Of a stretch of DNA of 64,000 nt, positions 9,315-17,055 are shown piece after piece. Made by a program: the position numbers and the translations under genes. The notes below the pieces were generated by a model. That model saw nothing but the letters and a program-made list of their open reading frames with translations, was not told the origin of the DNA and did not search any database. The stretch is from an uncultured Luminiphilus sp. (GTDB taxonomy: Bacteria > Pseudomonadota > Gammaproteobacteria > Pseudomonadales > Halieaceae): NCBI GenBank assembly GCA_943787485.1, contig CALSMP010000005.1, forward strand, positions 62,001 through 126,000, read 5' to 3'. Within the stretch, counting starts at the first letter, position 1, and every line of letters begins with the position of its first letter.

Positions 9315-10856
9315 TTAAGCGTCCCGATTTCGGTAGGCCTCCATCAAGTGCCGCTTATAGAGCTTTCCGTTGTCCATACGCGGCAGCTGCTCCATAAAAT
9401 CGAGCGACTTGGGCACCTTGATTGTCGAGAGCCGCTCCTTCATCCAGGCAATCAGTTCGGCGGCAAGATCATCGGTGGCGTCCGACCAGTTTGCGGGCTG
9501 GACGACAGCCTGCACAACCTCGCCAAACTCCTCATCGGCAATTCCAAACACCGCCACGTCAGCAACTTTTTCATGACCAATTAAGAGGTTTTCAATTTCT
9601 GCGGGGTACACATTGACACCGCCAGTAATAATAGTGAAGTTCCGGCGGTCTGTTAGGTATAAGAACCCCTCTGCATCCAAGTAACCCACGTCGCCGATCG
9701 TGGTCCAACCATTGGCATTATAAGCCTCTTTAGTTTTGGTCGGTTCATTGTGATATTCAAAGGCATTATGAATATCTGAAAACCATATTGTTCCGACCTC
9801 CCCCGCGCCGAGCTCGTTGCCGTCATCGTCGAGAATGTGTGGCACACCGAACAGCGCTTTTCCAACCGATCCTTTATGCTCAAGCCAAGACGCGGAGTCT
9901 ATTAGAGTAAAACCGGCGCCCTCGCTGGAGGAGTAATACTCAACAATAACCGGGCCCCACCATTCAATCATTTTTTCTTTTACATCAATCGGGCAAGGCG
10001 CTGCCGCGTGAATGGCTACTTGCATTGAGGATAGATCAAATTGGCGCCTGATTGCCTCATCAAGCTTTAGCATGCGCACAAACATAATGGGAACCCACTG
10101 GCTATGGGTAATTCGATACGCCTCGATAAGCTCAAGCGCGCGAACCGCGTCGAACTTCTCCATGATCACCGACGTACCGCCGGTATCTAGGACTATCATG
10201 TTGTAGTGTAGAGGCGCAGCATGGTAGAGCGGCGCCGGCGAGAGATAGGTTGTTTCGGACCCAAATCCAAACGCGGCTCCGATCGAGGTGGTCAACCCAA
10301 GTGGCGCATCCCACTGGTCTGTATGCGGCGGGAGGAATATTCCCTTTGGCTGGCCGGTAGTGCCAGAGGAATAGAGCATCGTGGCCCCCATCATTTGATC
10401 ATCAATCGGCCGTGATGGCAGCAAGTCGATCGCTTCCTCATAGGATTCGAACCCTTCGTAGACACCACCAACCATATAAAAGTGGCCGACCCCTGGCGCC
10501 TCAGACACCATCATCTTGGCTACCTCGGCTAGACTCGAAGACGCTATGAAAAGTTTGGCTCCGCAGTTCTCAAGGATGTAAGCGGTCTCGTCCTTCTTCA
10601 GGTGGGTACTGATCGGCGTAAAGATAACGCCCGATCGCATGGCAGCAGCCGCGACTTCGAGGAACTCCCGACAGTTGACCAGCATCATGGCTACATGATC
10701 TCCGGGGCCAACACCACAAAGACGAAACAGATGAGCGACCTGATTGCTGCGCGCGTCCAACTCGCCGTATGTGACGACCTCCCCAGAGTTGGCCATGATG
10801 TAGGCTGGTTTTTGTGGTGTTTCAGCTGCCGTCACGGACAGATGTGGCATGGTCAC
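9315..10856 (-). CDS. AMP-binding acyl-CoA synthetase
   Basis: This 513-residue ligase has the YSSGTTGQPKG P-loop, the YYSSSEGAG adenylate-binding motif, the TIGDVGYLD motif and the C-terminal catalytic-lysine block MDNGKLYK. It would form acyl-CoA from a free acid, ATP and CoA in the cytoplasm. It resembles ligases often annotated as long-chain or bile/steroid-acid CoA ligases, but the substrate is not determined. It is distinct from the synthetase at 3222-4925. It is transcribed divergently from the D-glutamate/5-oxoproline operon, sharing a 156-nt intergenic region. Starts at 10856 (MTMPHL) or 10850 (MPHL) are both possible. Confidence 0.87.
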   Translation of the reverse strand: MTMPHLSVTAAETPQKPAYIMANSGEVVTYGELDARSNQVAHLFRLCGVGPGDHVAMMLVNCREFLEVAAAAMRSGVIFTPISTHLKKDETAYILENCGAKLFIASSSLAEVAKMMVSEAPGVGHFYMVGGVYEGFESYEEAIDLLPSRPIDDQMMGATMLYSSGTTGQPKGIFLPPHTDQWDAPLGLTTSIGAAFGFGSETTYLSPAPLYHAAPLHYNMIVLDTGGTSVIMEKFDAVRALELIEAYRITHSQWVPIMFVRMLKLDEAIRRQFDLSSMQVAIHAAAPCPIDVKEKMIEWWGPVIVEYYSSSEGAGFTLIDSASWLEHKGSVGKALFGVPHILDDDGNELGAGEVGTIWFSDIHNAFEYHNEPTKTKEAYNANGWTTIGDVGYLDAEGFLYLTDRRNFTIITGGVNVYPAEIENLLIGHEKVADVAVFGIADEEFGEVVQAVVQPANWSDATDDLAAELIAWMKERLSTIKVPKSLDFMEQLPRMDNGKLYKRHLMEAYRNRDA

Positions 10857-10940
10857 TTCCTCTTGTTAATTTCCGGCACCTCTGGAGCAGAGGCTGTCAC
10901 AGGCTCCCTGAGCAGCCGTGCGATGCATTTCTCGCGCATC

Positions 10941-10970
10941 ATACTGCGATTTTGAGGTAGTCTGCAGTAT
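10941..10970. promoter_or_regulatory. Candidate operator: inverted repeat ATACTGC-N16-GCAGTAT
   Basis: ATACTGC at 10941-10947 and its exact reverse complement GCAGTAT at 10964-10970 flank 16 bases. The half-site centres are 23 nt apart, about two helical turns, as expected for a dimeric regulator. The site lies between the divergent acyl-CoA synthetase and the D-glutamate/5-oxoproline operon, about 45 nt upstream of the operon start. No regulator gene is nearby, so its identity is unknown. A seven-base inverted repeat can also occur by chance. Confidence 0.35.
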
Positions 10971-11012
10971 CGTAGGGCCCTGCACTCAGGGTTTTTTCAT
11001 GGAGCACTACGG

Positions 11013-11813
11013 GTGACGAAGCTCGACAGCAACGCTACACCTCGACAATGGCGCCGCTTAATTCGCGAGGGCGGCTACGACGCGCCAACTAGCGGGCTTT
11101 GTGGCGGATTTTTGCAATGCAACCTGGTAATCCTCCCTCGGGATGCCGCGGATGAATTCGAGGATTTTTGCCTCTCCAACCCCAAGCCATGCCCGCTTCT
11201 TGCTAAAAGCACAACACCAGGAGATCCATCACTACCCAGTCTCGGTGAGGGCATTGATGTGCGCTTCGACCTGCCCCGCTACCGGCATTGGCAAGCAGGC
11301 AAGGTCGTTGATGAACTTGCGTCCATTGAACACCTTTGGAAAGACAACGACGTGGCTTTTGCCCTGGGCTGCTCGTTTTCTTTTGATCACGCGCTAGGGA
11401 AAGCGGGGATTGATGTCAGGCATGTTAGTGAAGGGTGTAACGTACCTATGTACCGCACCTCAATTACCTGTGAAAAGGCTGGGCGGTTCTGGGGTGACAT
11501 GGTCGTGAGCATGCGCCCTATGACATCGAAAGATGCCATCAGGGCGATCGAGATCAGCACGCATTACCCCGAGGCGCATGGTGCGCCTGTTCACCTGGGC
11601 GATCCGACTCTTATCGGAATTAATGACCTGAAAACCCCTGACTTTGGCTCTGCCGTTAGTCTCAAGACCGGTGAAATACCTGTTTTCTGGGCGTGTGGAG
11701 TCACGCCACAAATAGTGCTAGAAAATGCACAACTTCCGATTGCATTTACCCACGCACCCGGACACATGCTGATCACGGATAAAACCCACGAGGATCTTTA
11801 TGAAATCAGTTAA
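11013..11813 (+). CDS. UPF0317/DUF1445 protein, D-glutamate cyclase N-domain homologue
   Basis: This 266-residue protein belongs to the YcsI/UPF0317 (DUF1445) family, seen from the RDAADEFEDFCLSNPKPCPLL-like block near residues 45-65, the CSFSFDHAL motif and the C-terminal FTHAPGHM motif. Mammalian D-glutamate cyclase (DGLUCY), which turns D-glutamate into 5-oxo-D-proline, consists of this domain followed by a DUF4392 domain; here DUF4392 is a separate gene at 14233 in the same operon. Bacterial members are often called putative hydro-lyases. The start is GTG 11013, with GGAG eight bases upstream; an ATG at 10998 in the same frame meets a stop at once. It is the first gene of the operon and overlaps pxpA by 14 nt. 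Confidence 0.85.
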   Translation: MTKLDSNATPRQWRRLIREGGYDAPTSGLCGGFLQCNLVILPRDAADEFEDFCLSNPKPCPLLAKSTTPGDPSLPSLGEGIDVRFDLPRYRHWQAGKVVDELASIEHLWKDNDVAFALGCSFSFDHALGKAGIDVRHVSEGCNVPMYRTSITCEKAGRFWGDMVVSMRPMTSKDAIRAIEISTHYPEAHGAPVHLGDPTLIGINDLKTPDFGSAVSLKTGEIPVFWACGVTPQIVLENAQLPIAFTHAPGHMLITDKTHEDLYEIS

Positions 11814-12588
11814 ACAGGTGGTTAGCAGAAGCCGTCGGAAGACTGCGCCGCAAGAAAAGAGAAAAATACTGATCAATTGTGATCTTGGCGAGAGTTTCGG
11901 CGCCTGGAAAATGGGGTGCGATGAAGACATTATGCCGCACGTCGATTGCGCCAATATTGCCTGTGGTTTCCACGCAGGAGATCCCAGCGTTATGCGCAAA
12001 ACGCTGTTGCTTGCCAAACACCATAAAGTCGAGATTGGCGCCCACGTCGGTTATCCGGATTTGCAGGGGTTTGGACGTCGCTCAATGCAACTCAGGGGAC
12101 AGGAACTAATTGATTGCATTCACTACCAAATGGGAGCCCTCGACGGCATTGCCCGCTCTCACGGATTGCGTCCCACCTACTTCAAACCCCACGGCGCACT
12201 TTATAACGATATGGTCTCAGATCGGATGCTCACCGAAACCGTAATCAAGGCGGCGTCCACCTGGTTCAGGGGGGCCGACCTTGTAGTCATGGCGACAGCA
12301 AATGACAAAAAAACCGTGCAAATGGGCATCGAGTATGGCGTTACCCTTCGATTCGAAGCATTTGCGGATAGGGGCTATAGCTCGAGCGGCGCGCTGATTC
12401 CAAGAGGCGAAGCAAATGCGGTGCTGGTTACCGAGGCTGCGGTAGAGCAAGCGATTGCCATTGCGAATGGCCAACTGAAAAGCCAGTCTGGAAAGCGACT
12501 CAACATTCTGCCTGATACGGTGTGCGTTCATGGGGATACCCCCAACGCGGTAGCGATGGCTGCGGCGATCCGCCAGGCACTGGTCTGA
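11800..12588 (+). CDS. pxpA: 5-oxoprolinase subunit PxpA (LamB/YcsF family)
   Basis: PxpA is one of three subunits of the ATP-dependent 5-oxoprolinase that opens 5-oxoproline to glutamate. Family marks are NCDLGESFGAWKMG (about residues 26-39), ANIACGFHAGDP (about 51-62), GAHVGYPD, YFKPHGALYND and the C-terminal VCVHGD. The length of 262 residues is usual, with about 20 extra basic residues at the N-terminus. A later start at the first conserved block has no good codon. The ATG overlaps the end of the UPF0317 gene by 14 nt, which suggests translational coupling. The name LamB/YcsF refers to an Aspergillus lactam-utilisation gene and has nothing to do with the maltoporin. Confidence 0.93.
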   Translation: MKSVKQVVSRSRRKTAPQEKRKILINCDLGESFGAWKMGCDEDIMPHVDCANIACGFHAGDPSVMRKTLLLAKHHKVEIGAHVGYPDLQGFGRRSMQLRGQELIDCIHYQMGALDGIARSHGLRPTYFKPHGALYNDMVSDRMLTETVIKAASTWFRGADLVVMATANDKKTVQMGIEYGVTLRFEAFADRGYSSSGALIPRGEANAVLVTEAAVEQAIAIANGQLKSQSGKRLNILPDTVCVHGDTPNAVAMAAAIRQALV

Positions 12589-12599
12589 CGAATCGACGG

Positions 12600-13280
12600 G
12601 TGGAATTATCGAGTAGCCCAGCGGGGCTTAATGGATTAAATCTCAGGCTGTCGGGGGATCCGGGACCGGCGATGACTGATTATTTGTGTGGGCTATCTGA
12701 CCATCTATGCGCAGCTAATGAAGGTTTTGTTGTCGACCGAGTCATTGGGTACAGATCCCTTACGCTCTTTTTCTCTGGGACCATCACAGACTATACCGAC
12801 ATACTTACCGCAGCGGAACAGTACCGGCATGAGGCGCGATCAGTCACAGAAACGAGCGAACTCATCCGGCTACCGGTATGGTATTCGGAAGAATCGGGCT
12901 CCGATCTATTGCACGTTGCGCAGTACTGCGACCTCAGCGTAGATGAGGTCATTACCCTTCACACGGAAACAATATACGTGGCAGCCGCCACCGGATTTGC
13001 GCCAGGCTTCGCTTATCTTGGCTACACCCCTGAGCCTCTTAAAATGCCCCGCCTCGACACGCCACGACGCGTCGTACCAGCAGGAAGTGTCGCCATCGCT
13101 GACCGGCAAACGGCAGTCTACCCATCATCGTCACCGGGTGGGTGGAGATTGATCGGACGCTGCCCCACCCGCCTCTTTTCCCTCGACTGGGATCCTCCGG
13201 TAAAAATACAGGTAGGGGATCGTGTTCAGTTTTACCCCATTTGTCAGAACGAATTCGCGGCGCTCGGTGGATCCCCGTGA
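12600..13280 (+). CDS. pxpB: 5-oxoprolinase subunit PxpB (KipI family)
   Basis: The 226-residue protein matches PxpB/KipI, which pairs with PxpC (KipA) in the 5-oxoprolinase complex. The conserved core runs through ATGFAPGFAYLGY (about residues 129-141), PRRVVPAGSVAIAD and YPSSSPGGWRLIGRCP. The frame is open from 12522, inside pxpA, but family similarity begins only after about 12600. I choose GTG 12600, 11 nt after the pxpA stop. The ribosome site is weak, so reading may depend on coupling to pxpA. The stop overlaps the pxpC start by four bases (GTGA). Confidence 0.9.
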   Translation: MELSSSPAGLNGLNLRLSGDPGPAMTDYLCGLSDHLCAANEGFVVDRVIGYRSLTLFFSGTITDYTDILTAAEQYRHEARSVTETSELIRLPVWYSEESGSDLLHVAQYCDLSVDEVITLHTETIYVAAATGFAPGFAYLGYTPEPLKMPRLDTPRRVVPAGSVAIADRQTAVYPSSSPGGWRLIGRCPTRLFSLDWDPPVKIQVGDRVQFYPICQNEFAALGGSP

Positions 13281-14236
13281 ACAGCTTTCGGATCATAGAA
13301 GCCGGTCTCTCGACCACGATTCAGGACACGGGCCGACTGGGACTACTTGGCGCAGGTATCACCCAAGGCGGTGTCACCGATCCTTTTATGATGGCACTCG
13401 CGAATACTTTGGTTAGCAACCCGCCCGATGCAGCCGTGCTCGAATTGACCCTGGGTGCGCTTCAGCTCGAGGTCACCGGTGCCTTTTCAGTTTGTCTCAC
13501 CGGAGCACCTTGCGAGCTCGCTATTAATGGGAGCCCCGCAGACATGGCTGGGCCGCATCATGTGGCAACAGGAGATTTGGTTACGGTGGGTAAGTGCCAT
13601 CAGGGAATCTACAGCTTTCTGGCGATATCCGGGGGTATTGATACGCCGCCGGTTCTTGGCAGCCGAAGCACCGTCGTCAGAGAGAGCCTGGGCGGGCTTG
13701 GCGGGCGTCGATTGCGCGTGGGCGATATCCTCGCGCTGGGTGATAGCCCCGGCGTTGGCGATACAAAAAGGACCAGGCGCGATGCCGGCAGCGCTGGGAT
13801 TGTCTCCGAATTAGAGTCCTGCCTTACGCTGCGCTTTATTCGGGGGTTTGATTGGGAAGATTGTGCGCCCGAGGCGGCGGAAGGTCTCCTTGAGTCTGAA
13901 TTTTCTGTGGCAAGCGACTCCAATCGAATGGCAATACGCCTAACGGGTGGTCATCTTCAGACCGGAATTACAGAGGCGTGGTCTGAGGCCACCTGCTATG
14001 GCTGTATTCAGGTTCCAACAGACGGCGAGCCATTTATTCTCATCAATGACCGGCAAACGATGGGGGGATATCCTAAGCTAGGAGCCGTGATAGCAACTGA
14101 CTGTGTGCGCCTGACACAAGCCCGGGCGGGCACCCGAGTCACTTTTCAGGCGATCACCCTTGAGGAAGCAAAACATCTGGCTTGGCTTGAAGCGCACTAT
14201 CAGGAAACCTTGCAGCAGGCTTTGAACCAACCATGA
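13277..14236 (+). CDS. pxpC: 5-oxoprolinase subunit PxpC (KipA / biotin-dependent carboxylase-like)
   Basis: The 319-residue protein has the family opening AGLSTTIQDTGRLG at residues 8-21, then GGVTDPFMMALAN, a self-fold with ISGGID near residue 118 and the late FILINDRQTMGGYPKLG block. It partners PxpB in hydrolysing ATP and 5-oxoproline. Homologous folds occur in urea amidolyase and allophanate hydrolase, but the adjacent pxpA points to 5-oxoprolinase. The frame is open from 13142, but the GTG at 13277 inside GTGA is the natural coupled start, and MNSFRIIEAG is the expected N-terminus. The stop overlaps the next start by four bases (ATGA). Confidence 0.92.
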   Translation: MNSFRIIEAGLSTTIQDTGRLGLLGAGITQGGVTDPFMMALANTLVSNPPDAAVLELTLGALQLEVTGAFSVCLTGAPCELAINGSPADMAGPHHVATGDLVTVGKCHQGIYSFLAISGGIDTPPVLGSRSTVVRESLGGLGGRRLRVGDILALGDSPGVGDTKRTRRDAGSAGIVSELESCLTLRFIRGFDWEDCAPEAAEGLLESEFSVASDSNRMAIRLTGGHLQTGITEAWSEATCYGCIQVPTDGEPFILINDRQTMGGYPKLGAVIATDCVRLTQARAGTRVTFQAITLEEAKHLAWLEAHYQETLQQALNQP

Positions 14237-15066
14237 CAGCGCCTTTAGCAGAGCTCAGCAACCATCTAGAGTCGCTTCTCGTCGCCGAAAATCATCGAGG
14301 CATGAAGTCCCTGCGAGAAGCGCTTCCACCAGGCTCTTATCTCCGCGCGGCTGAGCTGCTTAATAACGCTAAAGGCAACGTTTTTATTATTACAGGCTTT
14401 CCGATTGCTGGCACCTTTGAAACCGACGGCCCCCCGGGAGCATTAGTCATTTATGACCACCTAGAGGCTCTCGGCGCGACGCCTTGGATTGTTGCTGACT
14501 CTGACCTCGTTGCTGCACTTGCCGGTCGCGTTCGGGCTCTGACAGTTCCTGAGGGCTCTCACGCTAACCAGCTGATTGAACGCCTCTCGCCCGCACTGAT
14601 TGTCGCCATAGAGCGACCCGGCGAGGCGGCAGATGGCAGGTTCTACAACATCAGGGGCATTGACATATCAGGGCGATGTCACTCTGTCGCTCCGCTACTG
14701 GCTGCTGCAGACTGCCCAATTATCGCGATCGGAGATGGCGGCAATGAGGTTGGCATGGGTAAGGCCCTGACGGCTACCGAGGCACTGCCAATCACCCCCT
14801 CCGTTGTTACATGCGACGAGCTGCTGGTCGCTGATGTTTCTAACTGGGGCGCGTATGGGCTTGTGTTGCTGAGCGCCTACGCACTAGATCCAAAGAATTT
14901 ACCTAATATTAACCCAGCTGCCCTGCTATCTTTCGTCGTGAGCTTGGGGGCGGTCGATGGCGTCACAGGGCGTTGCGAGACCACCGAAGATGGATTGAGC
15001 CCAGAAAAAACATCAGCATTGCTTGAGAAGTTGACAGCCTTGTTTAATTCGGACGTTCACGTATGA
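14233..15066 (+). CDS. DUF4392 protein, D-glutamate cyclase C-domain homologue
   Basis: This 277-residue protein is a stand-alone DUF4392 domain, the part of mammalian DGLUCY to which the cyclase activity is ascribed. Visible marks are ITGFPIAGTFETDGPPGA (about residues 53-70), a nucleotide-fold-like stretch to about residue 100, the IAIERPG motif and IAIGDGGNEVGMGK (about residues 170-183). It would interconvert D-glutamate and 5-oxo-D-proline in the cytoplasm. It starts and ends within four-base ATGA overlaps (with pxpC and the transaminase), so it is firmly part of the operon. The family call is strong; the substrate in this organism is inferred from the family and the neighbours. Confidence 0.85.
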   Translation: MTAPLAELSNHLESLLVAENHRGMKSLREALPPGSYLRAAELLNNAKGNVFIITGFPIAGTFETDGPPGALVIYDHLEALGATPWIVADSDLVAALAGRVRALTVPEGSHANQLIERLSPALIVAIERPGEAADGRFYNIRGIDISGRCHSVAPLLAAADCPIIAIGDGGNEVGMGKALTATEALPITPSVVTCDELLVADVSNWGAYGLVLLSAYALDPKNLPNINPAALLSFVVSLGAVDGVTGRCETTEDGLSPEKTSALLEKLTALFNSDVHV

Positions 15067-15932
15067 CAATCGCCTACCTCAATGGTGACTATTTACCGCT
15101 GGAACAGGCCTCGATCTCCCCAATGGACCGAGGCTTCTTATTTGGTGACGGCATTTATGAGGTCATACCCAGCTACGGCGGCCGGTTTGTCGGCTTTGAT
15201 CGCCACTTCGATCGCCTGACCGCCGGCCTCTCTTCCATCAGCTTGAAAAGCCCCTTCTCTGCCGTGGCGCTAAAGAACCTTCTTGAAGAACTCATTAATG
15301 CTAATGCAACTCTCGACACAAGCGGTGGACTTGGCCTTTATCTCCAGGTTACCCGTGGCACCTCCCCCAAACGTAATCACCAGTTTCCCAATTCAATCAC
15401 CCCCACGGTTTTTGCTTTCACCTTCGACATACCACCTCCAATAGCTGGCAATGTTGACAAGGCTCACACTTTTTCAGTCGTGACTGGAAGGGATTTACGC
15501 TGGCAGCGATGCAACATCAAGTCGGTCTCTCTGCTAGGAAACGTGCTGCATATGATGGAGGGCGTTGCCGAGGGAGCAGAAGAAATTTTACTATTCAACG
15601 AGAGGGACGAACTCACTGAAGCGTCCACCAGTAATGTATTTATTGTGCGCGATGGATCCATTAGAACCCCCAACCTTGATCATCAAAAGCTGGGGGGCAT
15701 TACCCGAAATATGCTGGTGGATATGCTCCGGAAGCATAGTACGCTATCTGTAATCGAGGGAACTGTTAGTCGTGCTGACGTGTCATCAGCTGACGAAGTG
15801 TGGCTCACAAGCTCAACCAAGGAAATCTCACCCGTGGTACAAATCGATGGCGAGCTCGTTGGCGCTGGAAGGCCAGGCCCGGTGTGGTCAGAAGCCCAAA
15901 CCCTGTTTGACCGCTACCGCTTTGACTACTGA
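15063..15932 (+). CDS. D-amino-acid transaminase (class IV PLP enzyme)
   Basis: The 289-residue protein is a fold-type IV aminotransferase. The block DLRWQRCNIKSVSLLGNV around the PLP-binding Lys153 is the signature of D-alanine/D-amino-acid transaminase rather than of branched-chain or PabC enzymes. MDRGFLFGDGIYEV near residue 21 and LTEASTSNVF complete the family pattern. It would exchange amino groups between D-amino acids and 2-oxoglutarate, giving D-glutamate. In the operon this is the feeding step for the cyclase. ATG 15063 overlaps the preceding stop; the next gene begins 8 nt after its stop. Confidence 0.9.
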   Translation: MTIAYLNGDYLPLEQASISPMDRGFLFGDGIYEVIPSYGGRFVGFDRHFDRLTAGLSSISLKSPFSAVALKNLLEELINANATLDTSGGLGLYLQVTRGTSPKRNHQFPNSITPTVFAFTFDIPPPIAGNVDKAHTFSVVTGRDLRWQRCNIKSVSLLGNVLHMMEGVAEGAEEILLFNERDELTEASTSNVFIVRDGSIRTPNLDHQKLGGITRNMLVDMLRKHSTLSVIEGTVSRADVSSADEVWLTSSTKEISPVVQIDGELVGAGRPGPVWSEAQTLFDRYRFDY

Positions 15933-15940
15933 GCATTATC

Positions 15941-17011
15941 GTGGCGAGACCTAGCTACTTTGACATCGACCTCAGGGCGCTAGAGCACAATGTTCGCCTG
16001 ACAAAAAAACGGGCAGCCAACAAAAAAATCTGCGCCGCCGTAAAGGGCGATGCTTACGGGCATGGCCTCATTCCTTGTGCCGAGATAATCGCCCCCCATG
16101 TCGATAGCCTGGCCGTGGCTTTTTGTGAGGAAGCATCAGCCTTGCGCCAGACCGGCGACCTGCCACGAATAGTGGTCCTCGAAGGTCCGTTTGATTTAGC
16201 GGATGCAAGATTCATCGCTGACAACGGTTTAGATTCAGTAGTACATTCAGCGTATCAGGTAGAGCTTTTGTTCAGTGCGCGATTACCAGCCAGATCGACG
16301 ATATGGTTAAAGCTCGACAGCGGGATGCATCGACTAGGGCTAGAGGACGGCGAAATTACCGCCCAACTCAAGCGCCTCGAGAGCAACAACCACAGCAACA
16401 TAGGACTAATGAGTCACTTAGGCGATGCTGAATCCGTCGACTCCGCAATGACTCAAGCGCAGCTTGTACGGTGGTGCGCAGCCGTAGACAAACGCTCGCT
16501 GCCAACCAGCCTGTTGAATTCAGCCGCGATCCTTCATGGCTATGACACAAAATCAGATTGGGTGCGTCCCGGTATTATGCTTTACGGCGCCGCAGACCTC
16601 CCTACCGAGCATGAGGATCGACTGCTGCCAGTCATGCATTTTCGATCAGCCGTAATGGCACTGCGCTGGATCAATGAATCCGAGGTTGTGGGTTATGGCG
16701 GCCGCTGGCAGGCGAGCAAACCAACTCGTGTTGCGACAGTACCGGTTGGTTATGCCGATGGATATCCACGCACAGCGCGCAATGGAACCCCCGTCTTGAT
16801 TGATGGCGTTGAATGTCCACTGATCGGCAGGGTATCGATGGATATGATTACCGTCGATGTCACCGCGCTAGCCTCGGTGGAAGTCGGTAGTGAAGTAGAG
16901 CTATGGGGAAGCAGCTTGGCCGTCAACACCGTCGCCCAACATGCTGGTACCATCGGTTATGAATTGCTCACGCGGTTGCCCGCGCGCTGCCCGAGACGTT
17001 GGAGTCGTTGA
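15941..17011 (+). CDS. alr: Alanine racemase family protein
   Basis: This 356-residue fold-type III PLP enzyme has the lysine block AAVKGDAYGHG (Lys35), a LDSGMHRLG loop, the VRPGIMLYG motif and VPVGYADGYPR, all typical of alanine racemase. Near the end TIGYELLTRLPAR matches the family. It interconverts L- and D-alanine, or possibly other amino acids. Position in a D-glutamate operon suggests a catabolic or broad-range racemase beside a separate biosynthetic Alr/MurI, but that cannot be decided here. Start is GTG 15941. It is the last gene of the tight operon; ppx follows after about 40 nt and could be read through. Confidence 0.88.
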   Translation: MARPSYFDIDLRALEHNVRLTKKRAANKKICAAVKGDAYGHGLIPCAEIIAPHVDSLAVAFCEEASALRQTGDLPRIVVLEGPFDLADARFIADNGLDSVVHSAYQVELLFSARLPARSTIWLKLDSGMHRLGLEDGEITAQLKRLESNNHSNIGLMSHLGDAESVDSAMTQAQLVRWCAAVDKRSLPTSLLNSAAILHGYDTKSDWVRPGIMLYGAADLPTEHEDRLLPVMHFRSAVMALRWINESEVVGYGGRWQASKPTRVATVPVGYADGYPRTARNGTPVLIDGVECPLIGRVSMDMITVDVTALASVEVGSEVELWGSSLAVNTVAQHAGTIGYELLTRLPARCPRRWSR

Positions 17012-17055
17012 ATGCCGCGCAAAGATCATGATGATTGCACTAAATAGGAATGCTT

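Noticed and set aside
11800-12588. LamB maltoporin
   Set aside because: The protein lacks a signal peptide and beta-barrel pattern; the name refers to the LamB/YcsF lactam-utilisation family.
12600-14236. KipI/KipA as sporulation kinase inhibitor and its antagonist
   Set aside because: Those names come from Bacillus. Adjacent pxpA and the operon content support 5-oxoprolinase subunits.
15063-15932. Branched-chain aminotransferase or a second PabC
   Set aside because: The lysine region DLRWQRCNIKSVSLLGN is specific for D-amino-acid transaminases.
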